64,000 bases of DNA from NCBI GenBank assembly GCA_007026445.1, contig VDMD01000004.1:1798001-1862000 (forward strand), written 5' to 3'. The notes beneath the pieces are model-generated. The model saw only the letters and a program-made list of their open reading frames with translations, made no database searches and was not told the DNA's origin. The position numbers were made by a program, and so were the translations under genes. Shown one piece after another: positions 1-10,673 of the stretch. How positions within the stretch are numbered: the stretch's first letter is position 1; each line of letters starts with the position of its first letter. The stretch comes from Schizophyllum amplum. Taxonomy: Eukaryota > Basidiomycota > Agaricomycetes > Agaricales > Schizophyllaceae.

Positions 1-707
1 CGCCACGGGCCCTCCCTTTATTGGTAAGACATTCCCTCATCCTCATATTGGGCATTATTCAACGAACATCAGGTTCTCCCGCGGCTTCAATATCCGCGCC
101 ATAGTTTCCTTCGTCTTAGCCCTCGTGCCAAATCTCCCAGGATTTGCGGCCAGGGTGCATGCACATAATCATGTACCCAAGGCCGCGACATACATCTTGT
201 ACGCTCCCTTCTATGTGTCCCGATTGTCACTGACGTCGATGTCAGCTCTTGCGTGTGGCCCGTGGGCGTGGTCGTCAGCGCAATGCTATATCTGTTGTTC
301 AGCTACGCATTCCCACCGACTGACATACAACTACCACCACTATTAGCGAGCAGCCGCTCAGAGTCGTCCAGTACTATCGACGAAAAATGCGACCGGGGCG
401 CCAAATCCATCAGCGTGGTTTAAGCGCGCCGCGTCCGATGCGCGCTGCAGTCCGTTGTGCTGAATCTTCCATAGACATGTATATCATTAAATGTATGGGA
501 TACCATGCGCTGTCCTGCAAGGATGCGTACAATAACAAATGAGCAGATTATGCGTAAGACGGTAGCATATCAAGCTTCAAGTACTTACGAGGCAAGAACG
601 TATTGGTTGAAGAAAGAGCGAGATCAGGCTTAATGGAACAACGAACTTAGGCTGGCTGCTCGTCCTCCTGCGTAGTGTTTAGTGATCTTTGAGGGAACGG
701 GCTATTT
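1..707. other. No gene recognised at left edge
   Basis: Both strands carry only short open frames without codon bias, recognisable motifs or a plausible exon chain. It may be the 3' flank of the minus-strand gene that ends at 708 plus sequence belonging to a gene outside the window. Confidence 0.4.
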
Positions 708-1620
708 TCATAGAGCCCCCACTCCCAGTAAGAGCATTTGACGATCGCGTTCAGCCTCAACAAGCTGAGCGAATTGTTCAAGGCTCATCTTCGTGGCAAC
801 GCCTACCATCTCCGGATATACGTGGTACTTTGCATGCGTCGTCTGTAATGTGAGAGGATCGTTCAACTCGACTGTTGCGCGGTGCGCGCGACGATCTCGG
901 TTGTTGTTAAACTAATTTGCGATCTGATGATAATTTCTGTATCGGAGCTCGTCAAGCGAAGGTTGACTGTCAGAGATGGAGCGTACCGCTGCAGAGCCAG
1001 CGCAAGGATTGCGACGTACACGGGGCGGACGGAGGGGGTGAGTCGAGAGAAGATCATCTCGCAGACATTAGCCTGGAGCTGATAAGCGGCATAAGAGGTC
1101 TTGCGTTCACCCTTTTCCTACTTCTCCTGATTCTCTGCCTTTGCCCCCCTTCTACCGTTTTTTCTCTTTCCCCCCTTTTTCGATTGCTGAACGTTGCGCT
1201 TCAATTGTGGCGCTTCGTCCTTTGGTTCAGCCGTCGATCCAGCGACTGGTTGTTTCTCTTCTGCGTCCTCCATGCCCGGCATCATCATAGACGCTGCTAC
1301 GAGCATACGACCCAGTTTTAGCTGCTGACCATTCGTAGGGACCTTCCGTGCTTTGCCCGCGTGAGCCAATTGCTTGTGGGCTGGATCAATGGCAGAAGGA
1401 CGCTTGACCCGCTTTCGATGCGCCACAATTGGCGAAGTCCTTTGGGAGCGCAAGTCATGCTGTGAGAGGTATATCTGCTGCGCTCAGGAGATAAAGGTGC
1501 AGGCAGTGTAGAAGGCGTGACAATGTGGTCGTAGGAGATTCGGTTGGAGGGGACTCGGGAGGTAAGCTGGCACAGCGCGGCGCCTGAGCCAGCAGCGGCT
1601 ACATCGATGGGTGGCGACAT
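708..1620 (-). CDS. Hypothetical protein, gene model unresolved
   Basis: I do not recognise this gene. The likely start is the ATG at 1620 (MSPPIDVAAAGSG). The reading moves to a second frame near 1461, where a Lys/Arg-rich segment (AHRKRVKRPSAIDP) begins, then a basic tail (KKGGKRKNGRRGAKAE) and a stop at 1118-1120. The same frame stays open after that stop for about 65 codons (ERKTSYAAYQLQANVCEM), and an acceptor near 845 leads to a coding-like last exon (YPEMVGVATKMSLEQFAQL) ending in TGA at 708-710. So it is either one gene with a frame break and an in-frame stop, or two adjacent fragments. The basic tail suggests nucleic-acid or nucleolar contact, but this is only inference. It is divergent from SEC3. 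Confidence 0.35.
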
Positions 1621-1982
1621 GAATGACTTGAGTGGTAGGGCGCAAATGTGGTAGGAGGAAAGATGTGGACTGACAGGTATAGGCGTCAAGTCTCCTTATA
1701 AGAAGGGCGGCAGGAAAGCGATGCCATTGCCGCCTCATAGGGGAAACAATAGCATGCAAAAGGACAGTGCATGCTGGTCGAACAATAACAGCAAGGACAA
1801 TAGATAGGACAGGCATTAGCACAAAGGGGACTGTGCGCTGGTGTTATTCAGCTGAATTGGGCAAGAACATGGAAGTCGGGAGCAAGTTGGTCGATCTGAT
1901 GGGTAGCCACGTGGGCGGTTGAAGGACGTCAATGTCGCTAGGGCGGCTAACTTGTTGAACTTGGATTCGTCGCGTCCTTACC
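1621..1982. promoter_or_regulatory. Divergent intergenic region upstream of SEC3
   Basis: A 362 bp gap lies between the divergent starts at 1620 (minus) and 1983 (plus), so it should hold both promoters. A CACGTG E-box-like hexamer is visible near 1910 (gccacgtgggc). I see no clear TATA box close to either start. Confidence 0.35.
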
Positions 1983-4900
1983 ATGTCGGACGTGCGATCC
2001 GTCATCATCCAGTCCGTCTTCAACAGAAGAAACGCAGCGGGCAACCTCGAAGAGACTTACATTTCCCATGTCAAAATCTGGGAAGACGCCGGCCCTGAGG
2101 GTGGCGGACGGAAACCGCGCTACATCCTGCTTTCCCGTACGTGATATGGGGCAATCGACGCACCTCCTAAGCTCAGAATGCAGAATCGAACAACGGGAGC
2201 GGCTTCATTCACAAGTCCAAGATGAACAACAATGGGACTTTCTCCGTGGGCAAGACATGGAGGCTGCCCGAACTGCGCGGCGTGGCTGTTGTCCAGGTGT
2301 GTACGCGCGTTATTGTCGTTTGCGCAGAATCCTGACCCTCACTAGCCATTGGCATTCAACATCACACTTTCTAGGACGTATCGTTGGCAGACCGAGGACG
2401 CTGTGGAACAGCGTAACTTTGTAGAATCCCTCGTCCGGCTCTTCCACACTGTCACGGGCGGGCAGGCACCCTTGACTGTTGAGGGAATCAGCGTTGCCGA
2501 ACAGCCAGGTGCGACACAGCCGGGATGATCTCAGACTTGTACTTATTTCGGGCAGGTCCTGGTCGCCAACCAATCCAGAATGACTACTATATGGCGCGCT
2601 CACCCTCGCCCAATGCTGTTCAACCTCCCACACCATCGCGCAGGCCACCTGCGCAGCAGCAGCGCACGCAAAGACCGTCCGTTACAGAGCGCGACCTCGA
2701 TCACGATCAGCGCATACCCTCTCCCGCGCCGCGCTCCCAATCACGAGCTGGTCCTTCATCAAGAGCCGCCTCTCCCACGCAGTCAAACCGAGGCTATTCC
2801 CGCCCTAGCACCTCTACGAGGCGAAGAGATGAATCCGTGTCGCGCATGCGGCCACCATCTCCTACCCACTCCACGACAAGTACAGCCTCACGCCCTTCGC
2901 GAGCCGCCCGACCACCCCCGGTCACATCCTCATCTGCGGCTGCAGCGCATATGCCTCCGCCCCCCTCAGCAACACGACCCGGCTTTACCTCACAGTCCGC
3001 ATCATCGTCGAACTTAAGAGCATCCGAGGCCACGCAGCCGCGTTCAATAAGCCAGGCGTCATCCTTCGACCGGCAATCGACGTCCAGCGCACCCAACGGC
3101 ATCCCCGCTTCTCTGAGATCGAGTGGAGCGACTTCACCTGCGCCGGAAGCACGACCACGAAAGCAACCCAGTCGTTCCGCTGTCGCAACTCCTACTCCGC
3201 CGCCGCCCGCCGAGCCTCGGTTACCTCAGCCACAAAAGGAAGTCAAGCAGCCCGCACCACAACGACGAGACCAAAATGTGCGCATATCGTTCTTCGATCA
3301 TGCGAATCAAGCCACGGTCGACAGGCTATTAACTGAGGGCGCGGACGACTTGGAGGGCGAGGACGAAAGCGCCCAGGCAACTTTGGCGAACGTTGAGGAG
3401 ATGATAGAGGGATACGAATACGCTACGGACGATGTTATCGGCAGGAAAACGTCCCGTGGCGCCGCAGATCTCATCCAAGCACGATTGCTGGAAGAACTGG
3501 CCGCACTAGACAAGGTACGAGTAGCTCCTCTGAACTTCGTCCTTGTTCTTACTTGTCGCAGGCGAATATACATTCGTTTCTGGAATCGGATGATCGTATA
3601 GGTGTCGTTATGAACTACCTTGATAAGGCGCTCTCCGAGCTCGACAACATGGATAGCATGGTGACGTCCTACAAGATACATCTCAATGTGCGTTGTCTAT
3701 AGTTTCTCACCTTGGTGTCGCTCAAACGATGCTATGCAGGCTGTCAGCGAAGACATATCCTTCATTCAAGGACAGAATCGCGGGTTGCAGGTTCAAACTC
3801 AAAACCAGCATGCTCTTCTCGGCGAACTACAGAACCTCTTGGTGAGAGAATCACATCTGTACATAACGGGCGTATCTAATCGTCATGTAGCGAACGGTGC
3901 AAGTTAGCCAGCAGACCCTAGTTGCATTGACGCAAGAATCCCTGGAGAAACCTCAAGGTATACAGAACCTGGAGGAAGCCGCTGCAGATCTGTACAAGGC
4001 ACTGCAAGCCGCGCAGGATCGAGGTCAGTTTCAGACCTATATCCGGGTTTCAATTGCTCACAGACTTTGAAGATATGGCTGCTACCATGGAGCGCCTCGA
4101 TACCTACCGCACGCATAATGCTCAGTTCTGCAAACGCATCTTGGACTTCTTGACCATCATGTTCACAGCGCAGGTTCGCCTCTCTTCCCTCCTTTTTGTG
4201 TGTCTAGCTGACAGCGCCGCGCAGTCTAAAATGCTATTGGGCGAATACGACGGTGTGCTTAGGAACAATGGCCGCCTGAGTATCGTGCCGCACATCGAGA
4301 TGGAGCAATACCTCGGTCGGTACGCGGGCCTCATGCTGTACCTCAAGGAGATGGAGGAGGGCATATATGCAAAGCTATGCGCGGTATGCTCACTGGACTT
4401 CTATAAAGTCTTGCGCAGCTCACGTATACCAGGCATATTTCTCCGCTGCTAGCGAGCTCCATTCCACGCAAGTAAGGGCGCTGTTGAACGGCTATCTGGC
4501 TTCTCTCAAGAAGGCCCCGGAAGAGGAGGATCAAGGCAAGTATTTGCCTTTGACACCTTGCCCCATGCTCATCCCCAGCTCTCAGGCTTTGGCGCAGCTC
4601 CATCCACTAACGCGGCGAAATCCAACATGCGGCGCGCGGGCACTGTTCTGCGCGAGGGACGCCGCGAGAAGGAGAAGCCGTCCGGCGACATGGCCGCCGC
4701 CGATGCATTGTCGTACATCCTGGAGGAGGTCATGCCGATTGTATCGCGCGAGAACGACTTCATCGCCGACTTCCTGCAAATCAACGACGCTGGGTTGACG
4801 TTTGCGGACTACATGAGCATGGACAACTACTTCCGTCGACAGGCAGCACGGATGTCGGGCCTGAGCCAAACGACCATGAAGCTTGTGCGGGGAGCGTTGG

Positions 4901-6084
4901 ACCTGATATTTGGGTTCTTGCCAATGGAGCTGAAGGCATGGCTGGATGCGGCGCTGGCAAGGGACAACATGTATGCTGTTCCGTCTCAGACTGCCGCCAT
5001 AGCTGACCATGATCTCCAGGCAAGTAGTTGGTCTATTGCTTGTGCTGGAACGATTTCTGGCCGACGCGGAAGAGCGCGGGCAGCAGTTTGTGGTTAGCAC
5101 TCTCGCCAAACAGCAGTTAAGACTCAGAGGCCTCTTCGACCGACACATCGTAAGCTGATATGGTTGGCTACGGGTTAATCACTAATCTCGTATGTTTAGA
5201 ACGAGCAGATCAAAAACGTCGAGCAGACCAAGATGTCGACCAAGAAACGGCAAGGAGTGGCACCGTTCGTGAAGTACTTCCCAGTATACATAAGCCGCAT
5301 CGAAAGCCAACTCGTCGGCGCCGAGTCAACGGAAGTGCGCGGCCATGTGGACACTGCTTACGAACGTATAGTGCAAGGCATGTTCGACTCGTTGAAAGCA
5401 ATGGCAAAGATGGACGGTGAGGATGAGGATAAGGGCCAACTGAACTACCATGTCATCCTGATCGGTCAGTACTCCGCGCGTATCCTTGGCGTCGTCTGAT
5501 CCCTTTGGCAGAGAACATGCACCATTTTGTGGCGGAGACGTCGCAAATTTCGGTTGGGTCTGCGTCCAGCTTTCTCAAGCGGGCAGAGGGTATATATGAC
5601 GAGAACCTCAACGCCTATGTCAAGATCGTTCTGCGTCGCCCGTTCTCCAAGATCATCGTAAGCTGCTCTATACATGTCTGTCGCGCACGCTCATGGTCTG
5701 CAGGACTACTTCGAGGGCATCGAGCGCAACCTTAAGACCACGGCGCCTGAGCAGATCTCCAGTATGCCCGGGTATGGCAAATCAGCGCTTAAAAAGGTGG
5801 TTAAGGAGTACGACGTCAAGGACATCCGCAAGCATGTCGACGCGCTCTTCAAACGTGTGGAGAAGCACTTCACCGAAGCGTCCGAGAAGGCGATGACCTC
5901 CGAGGCTGGTGGCATTCCGCCTGGTACGGTCATGGTCGGCGTGTGGAAGGCGTGCGAGGAAGAGCTGCTCCGCATCACAGAGCTCTTCAACAAGCGCATC
6001 ACGCAGTGCTACGCAGACAGCGGCGTGAGCCTCGAATATACCCCGCAGGACGTCGAGGGAGCGTTCCGTCGCCACCGACTGTAG
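1983..6084 (+). CDS. SEC3: Exocyst complex component Sec3
   Basis: Sec3 is the plasma-membrane landmark subunit of the exocyst, which tethers secretory vesicles at growth sites. Exon 1 starts at MSDVRSVIIQSVF and joins to SNNGSGFIHKSK and then FNITLSRTYRWQTEDA, which matches the N-terminal PIP2/Rho-binding PH-like domain. A Ser/Pro-rich disordered linker follows at 2525-3230. Next comes a helical stretch (FFDHANQATVDRLLTEGADD, SELDNMDSMVTSYKIHLN), and then the long C-terminal Sec3 helical-bundle domain up to DVEGAFRRHRL. There are about a dozen short introns; for example, the AT|gtatgct donor near 4971 restores LLLVLERFLADAEERG. The reading frame is consistent throughout once introns are removed. 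It is convergent with the REEP-like gene and only about 200 bp separates the stops. The main uncertainty is exact intron borders. Confidence 0.93.
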
Positions 6085-6280
6085 TATATCATTATGCGTG
6101 GATAATTTTTCCCTCATTTGATTGTCTTCCGATTTTTTCGTTTCGATTCAAGGGACCGTATGAGCCAGTGTAACCAGTACCAGACTGTATCGATATCTAT
6201 ACAGATAAGTTGAGTAGTCCTTGAGAATGTCCGCACAAGGCATTGTCTATGTATGCTTGCTTTTGGATGGGTAGCCACAT

Positions 6281-7164
6281 TTAGATAGTGGGTTCAGGGA
6301 ACGACGGTCCTGTGCCCGGTCCTGTACCCATCGCGTGAGGGTTGGGGTACACCTCGTTCTCGGAGTATGGCGTGCGCGGCTGGGCGGCGCTGGGCGGAGA
6401 CTGGAAGGACGAGGTTGAGGCAGCCGCGGCAGGGTTCGCGCCAGCGGGCTCTGCGGCCTTCGCCTTGTTCATGTAGCCCATGACGGCCGGTCCGTAGGAG
6501 TTCCAGAGACCCATGGCGGTCTGCACGGGGGAGGTCGCTGTGGCGGGCTGGTTCTGTCCCGGCTGCTGCGACGCCACTTGCGCTTGACCCTTGGTCAGGG
6601 TGCTCTGGAGGAATCCCCACAGACCGGAGAGCTTGTCAGACAGGAACGCGACCGTGTTGCCCTGCACAGCGGCGATGCTCCTGTCGATTTCGGCCTCGTT
6701 CTTGGAGAAGTATGGCGCGATGTAGGTGCCGTAGACCCAGGACGCGCCCTGTTCAAGCGGGTCAGTCTCACGAGCTTCTGTTGAATGAAGTGGAACTGAC
6801 ATTGAGCTGGGGCAGTGAAAGGAAGAGCAGGAACACAGTTTTGAGCTCCCAATAGAACGGCACCCTGCGAGGGAGTGGTTAACCGTGTTACTCAGCGGCA
6901 GCCTGATTCACTCACCAGCTAATGAAGGTCTCGAGGGTGTATTCAAAGGTCATGAAGGCACCCATGACAGTCCAGTACTGTGCCCATCGTGCGACGTCTT
7001 GCTCGGAGAGAGGGCGGTGACTGAGCGCCTTCCAGGTGTTGAAGCAAGGCAGAAGGAACGCAAACCAGGCGCTGGGAGCGAGGTATGGTGTCAGTCTAGT
7101 GGGGCGCGCGGGGGAACTGCACGCTAACATACCTGAGAAGGTGGGACAACAAGGACATAATCAT
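6281..7164 (-). CDS. TB2/DP1/HVA22 family ER-shaping protein (Yop1/REEP-like)
   Basis: This family inserts hairpins into the ER membrane and stabilises tubule curvature. Exon 1 is MIMSLLSHLLS from the ATG at 7164. It is spliced to AWFAFLLPCFNTWKAL, which begins the TB2 domain, followed by DVARWAQYWTVMGAFMTFEY and then VPFYWELKTVFLLFLSLPQLN. The order of hydrophobic hairpins and the W-Y-W spacing are typical of HVA22/Yop1. The last exon (GASWVYGTYIAPYFSKNEAEI) adds an amphipathic helix and a Pro/Gly/Ala-rich disordered tail. The introns are short and GT-AG. It has no unusual residues and the frame is intact. It could be the orthologue of yeast Yop1 or of a second REEP-like paralogue; sequence reading alone cannot separate these. 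Confidence 0.88.
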
Positions 7165-7867
7165 CTTGGGATATTCGAGATGAGGGCAGGACGAGGGAGT
7201 GGTTGTAGGACGGCTGCACCGCAGCTGAGTTGGTCAGGATTGGGACACGCTGACGCGCTTTCCGGCGCGATCATCTCGCCGGCGGCGGCGCTTGGACGCG
7301 ATGTTCGACTTTGATTCTAAAGACTGACAGTCACGGTCTTCATATGTACCCTTCAGAGGACAAGGACGATTATTCTCATCGCAAGCCTAGATAGATGAAG
7401 CTCAATGGTTTAGCAGCATCAACGTCACTGTCTACACGGGACAGGGTACGCACCTTCTGAGCTTCCGTACCCCCTCCCGCGCCTCGGCGATTGCCATCTA
7501 CCCTGTGCACGCTCCGACGTTCGCGACCTTCTGAGCGATCTGGCGGCTCACATGTCCACGTCCAATCCAGAACAATCCTCTCAAGGGCATCGTCATATAA
7601 GAGGCGACCACCTCCTTAGCTCATTCAACAGCAGAACAGAACAGAACGCCACGACCCAGCTCCTGCGGCGACCCCCAACATCTACGCAACCCTGCGCTGG
7701 CCTTGCTGCATCGCGTACCGGCTTCACAATCCTCATCTGCCGCACCTTACCTCGTTGCACATCCAGACCTTCCATTCCACACGCGTGTTCACCTCTCTCA
7801 TCACCTAACCTCTTCTGCCGACGATCTTGCTTGACTCTTACCATTCCCTTTACGCACGGCCACAGCT
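7165..7867. promoter_or_regulatory. Divergent intergenic region, O-methyltransferase promoter side
   Basis: About 700 bp lies between the divergent starts at 7164 and 7868. A TATA-like element (CATATAAGAGG, about 7594-7604) lies about 270 bp upstream of the O-methyltransferase ATG. A pyrimidine-rich tract (about 7790-7830) immediately precedes it, as is common in fungal core promoters. Confidence 0.35.
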
Positions 7868-9751
7868 ATGGCCCCTTCATATCTTCGCCAGCTTCTGGCA
7901 GTGCTGACAGAGCAGGTTGACAAGATCGAGGGCCTCGCCGAGAAGAATGGTCTCTCGCAATACCCGTCACTCGACGAGCTGCCCAACGAGAAGCAGAACG
8001 AGTTCACCACTCACCAGGACGTCGTGCAAGCCACGTACTTGGCGTCTTCCGCCGCGTCGCAGCTCGCAGCAACCTTGAAGCCCAGTGGACTGTTGGTGTA
8101 TGAGCGCGCCTCTGCGGTACGTGCATTCTGTCCCCGTGTTTCGAATGACTGATGCCGATGCGTTTACAGCACTACATGTCAAGCGCGATGCGCGTCGTCT
8201 CCGAGGCATGTGTGCCGGAAATTCTGAGAGAGGCTGGGCCGCAAGGTCTGCATGTTAAGGACATCGCGGCGCCTACGGGAACGGATGTAAAGGTCTTGAG
8301 TGCGTTTATCTGTTCACAGATGGTCGTCGAGCGCCGCTCAATGTATATCCATAGGTCGCGCCCTCAGATGCCTCTGCACGAACTACGTATTCAAGGAGGT
8401 GTGTTGTTGGCGCTACGACGTGGAGTGCGGCTGACTAATGTACAACAGCTATCGCCGGATGTCTTCGCCCACAACCGCCCGTCGTCCTTCATGGACACGC
8501 AGAAGCCCGTCGACTTCGTCGTGAAGCACGCCATGTACGCCAATCCTTCATCATCGCCGAGTAAGACGCGATCCTGACCTGCCCTACAGAGAGAAGAAAA
8601 GGTCCATCGATGCCCATCCGCACGGGATAGCGGCTGTCCATGGCGATAGGTACCACGACACCAACGGCATCCTTGCGGTTCTGGACCACAAGTGCGTTGC
8701 TTGATCTGTCTCAGTCGTTCATTCATTCCGACTGGCGGGCTGACAGCGACATGATAGCACGGACGAGATGTTCAAGGGCTCGGCCTACCTCTCGGATAAC
8801 GTCCTCGCCAACAACTTCAGCAAGGCGCCGGTGTCCACCGCGTTTCAGACGGACGAGGAGATCTGGAAATGGATCGAGCACTACCCTGGCCATCTGAAGC
8901 GCCTGCAGATGGTCATGATGGGATGGAGTAGTCTCTACCCGCATAAGAAGAATATGAGCGGTAAGTGCGGTGGTACTCGCTGCTTGCTATCTGACAGGCT
9001 ATCGATAGGGTTTGATTGGATGAGTCTGCCCAAGGACTCCCTGGTGATCGACGTGGGCACCGGAATAGGGTCGGAGGCTGCGAGGATCGCCAAACTCGGC
9101 CCTCAGCTCAAGGTTGTGGGTCAGGATCGCGCGCAGACGATCAACGATGTTGCTTTACCGGTTCGTGACATAGTGTGTAATCTTGTGATGGACAATTGAC
9201 CCGGCTGTAGAAATGGAAGACGGACCCCGAGCTCAAGCCCATGTTCGACTCCGGGCGGGTGTCGCTAGAAGGTGATTGGTACAGGTGCGATCTCTTCTAG
9301 CATACCCTAACATCTACGCAGCACACAATTTCTTCGACAACCAGCCCGTCCGCCAGTCCCAGAGCGTTGCAGTGTTCTACCTACGCTACATCACGCACGA
9401 CTGGCCACTCGAGGAGAACATCAAGATCTTGAAGAAGCTGCATGCTGCCGCGAGCAAGGACACCCTGCTTATCCTAGCCGAGCAGGTCGTGCCGTACGCG
9501 TGCCCAGCGCCCAGCTCGCTCGTCTTCGAGGGCATGAACAGCCTGAGCCCGCCCGCCCCGCTGCTGCCGAACCTTGGCAGGCTTTCTCGGAAGTGTACTT
9601 GATGGATTTGACGATGGCGGTTCTGGCGAATGGACAGGAGCGGACGATTGGGGAGCACAAGGAGATGACAGAGGCGGCAGGGTGGAGGATTGTGAAGATC
9701 CATCAGACGCCGGGGTGCTGCTTCGGTGAGATCGTGTGCGAGAAGATTTGA
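7868..9751 (+). CDS. SAM-dependent O-methyltransferase (COMT-like), apparent frame break near 9577
   Basis: This is a class I plant-COMT/fungal type O-methyltransferase, expected to methylate a hydroxyl on a small aromatic or polyketide substrate. The N-terminal dimerisation and winged-helix part includes HYMSSAMRVVSEACVPEIL and LHVKDIAAPTGTD, then VFAHNRPSSFMDT. The SAM-binding motif is VIDVGTGIGSEAARIAK. The catalytic-region motif YLRYITHDWPLEENIKIL carries the His-Asp pair usual for the family, and NGQERTIGEHKEM is near the end. The segment PPAPLLPNLG (9549-9578) is in one frame while the following AFSEVYLMDLTMAVLANG is in another. Both match the family, so one base seems to be missing at about 9577. 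An automatic predictor might hide this with a false intron from GTCGTG (9485) to the CAG at 9580. The substrate cannot be told from sequence. No biosynthetic cluster surrounds it. Confidence 0.85.
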
Positions 9752-10673
9752 ATACTTTATATGGTGCGCTGTATACTACGTAGGAACTTGAGACTATGGA
9801 GGCGTCTTGCTGCCGGCTGTTTATTCGCATCACTTGTTTTTCCTCCGTGTCCGTACAGCAGAGAAGTAGTATGAGGCATTAGCCTTTGACAGCAAGGCTG
9901 CCTTGGATTTGTTTGGTCCCCATGGTCCAGGTAGCAGACCGCTATTTGCATATGTTGCTGTCTGTCAACAGGTCACGTTCCAGCCGAATGGAAATTTTCG
10001 GTCCGCTGGAACGATCGGGCCGTGCGCACGGGCCACATGCGGGCGAGCAAGAGCACAATGCGCGGGGGGCGCTGTAGGCCTCGTCGAAGGGTCGTCTCTG
10101 TCGGAGTGAACAGTGTGAAGTCTTCCTACTGCCCACTAGGGCCTGGCATGCGCGCGCGCACGAGATCCGAGGGGATTGGGCGGAAGAGTTCAATGGCAAA
10201 GATCGTCTTTGACCTACTCTGAGCGATAGGGTCAGATGGGGGTTGTTGACATGTAAGGGGTTGCTCATATGGCTGTTGCTGTGGAGGACGATGAACAGGG
10301 GCCTATGAAGAGAGTGCTAGACCAGGCAAGCGTTACCGACGTTGGTAGCCTTGCGGTCGGGACAGAGGCCCGGTGGCGATCGAGTTCGGTGTACGGACCG
10401 TAGTTCATGCATTGTCGTTACTTCGGAAACAAGAACAGCTCTTCTGCTCTTTCTCGAGGACCGAGTACGCGACCTGGACGCCGAGCTCGTTGCGCACGGC
10501 GGGGAGGACGCAGGCTGACTAAAGACACGACGCTTCTGAGGGGCCCGGATGAATTAAAGCGTTGATGGTCCGCATGCCAAACCTGCCAACGATCTTGTCC
10601 TCTTCCACCACGGTCGATTCGCCTTTTCGAAAACTCCCTCGCTTCCGACTCATATACTGCTCGGCAAGGCCTT
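9752..10673. other. Intergenic, no gene recognised
   Basis: A 920 bp gap lies between the methyltransferase and the Zn2Cys6 factor. The short open frames here (for example 9942-10268 minus and 10418-10765 minus) lack motifs and coding-like codon use. It presumably holds the terminator of the former and the promoter of the latter. Confidence 0.4.
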
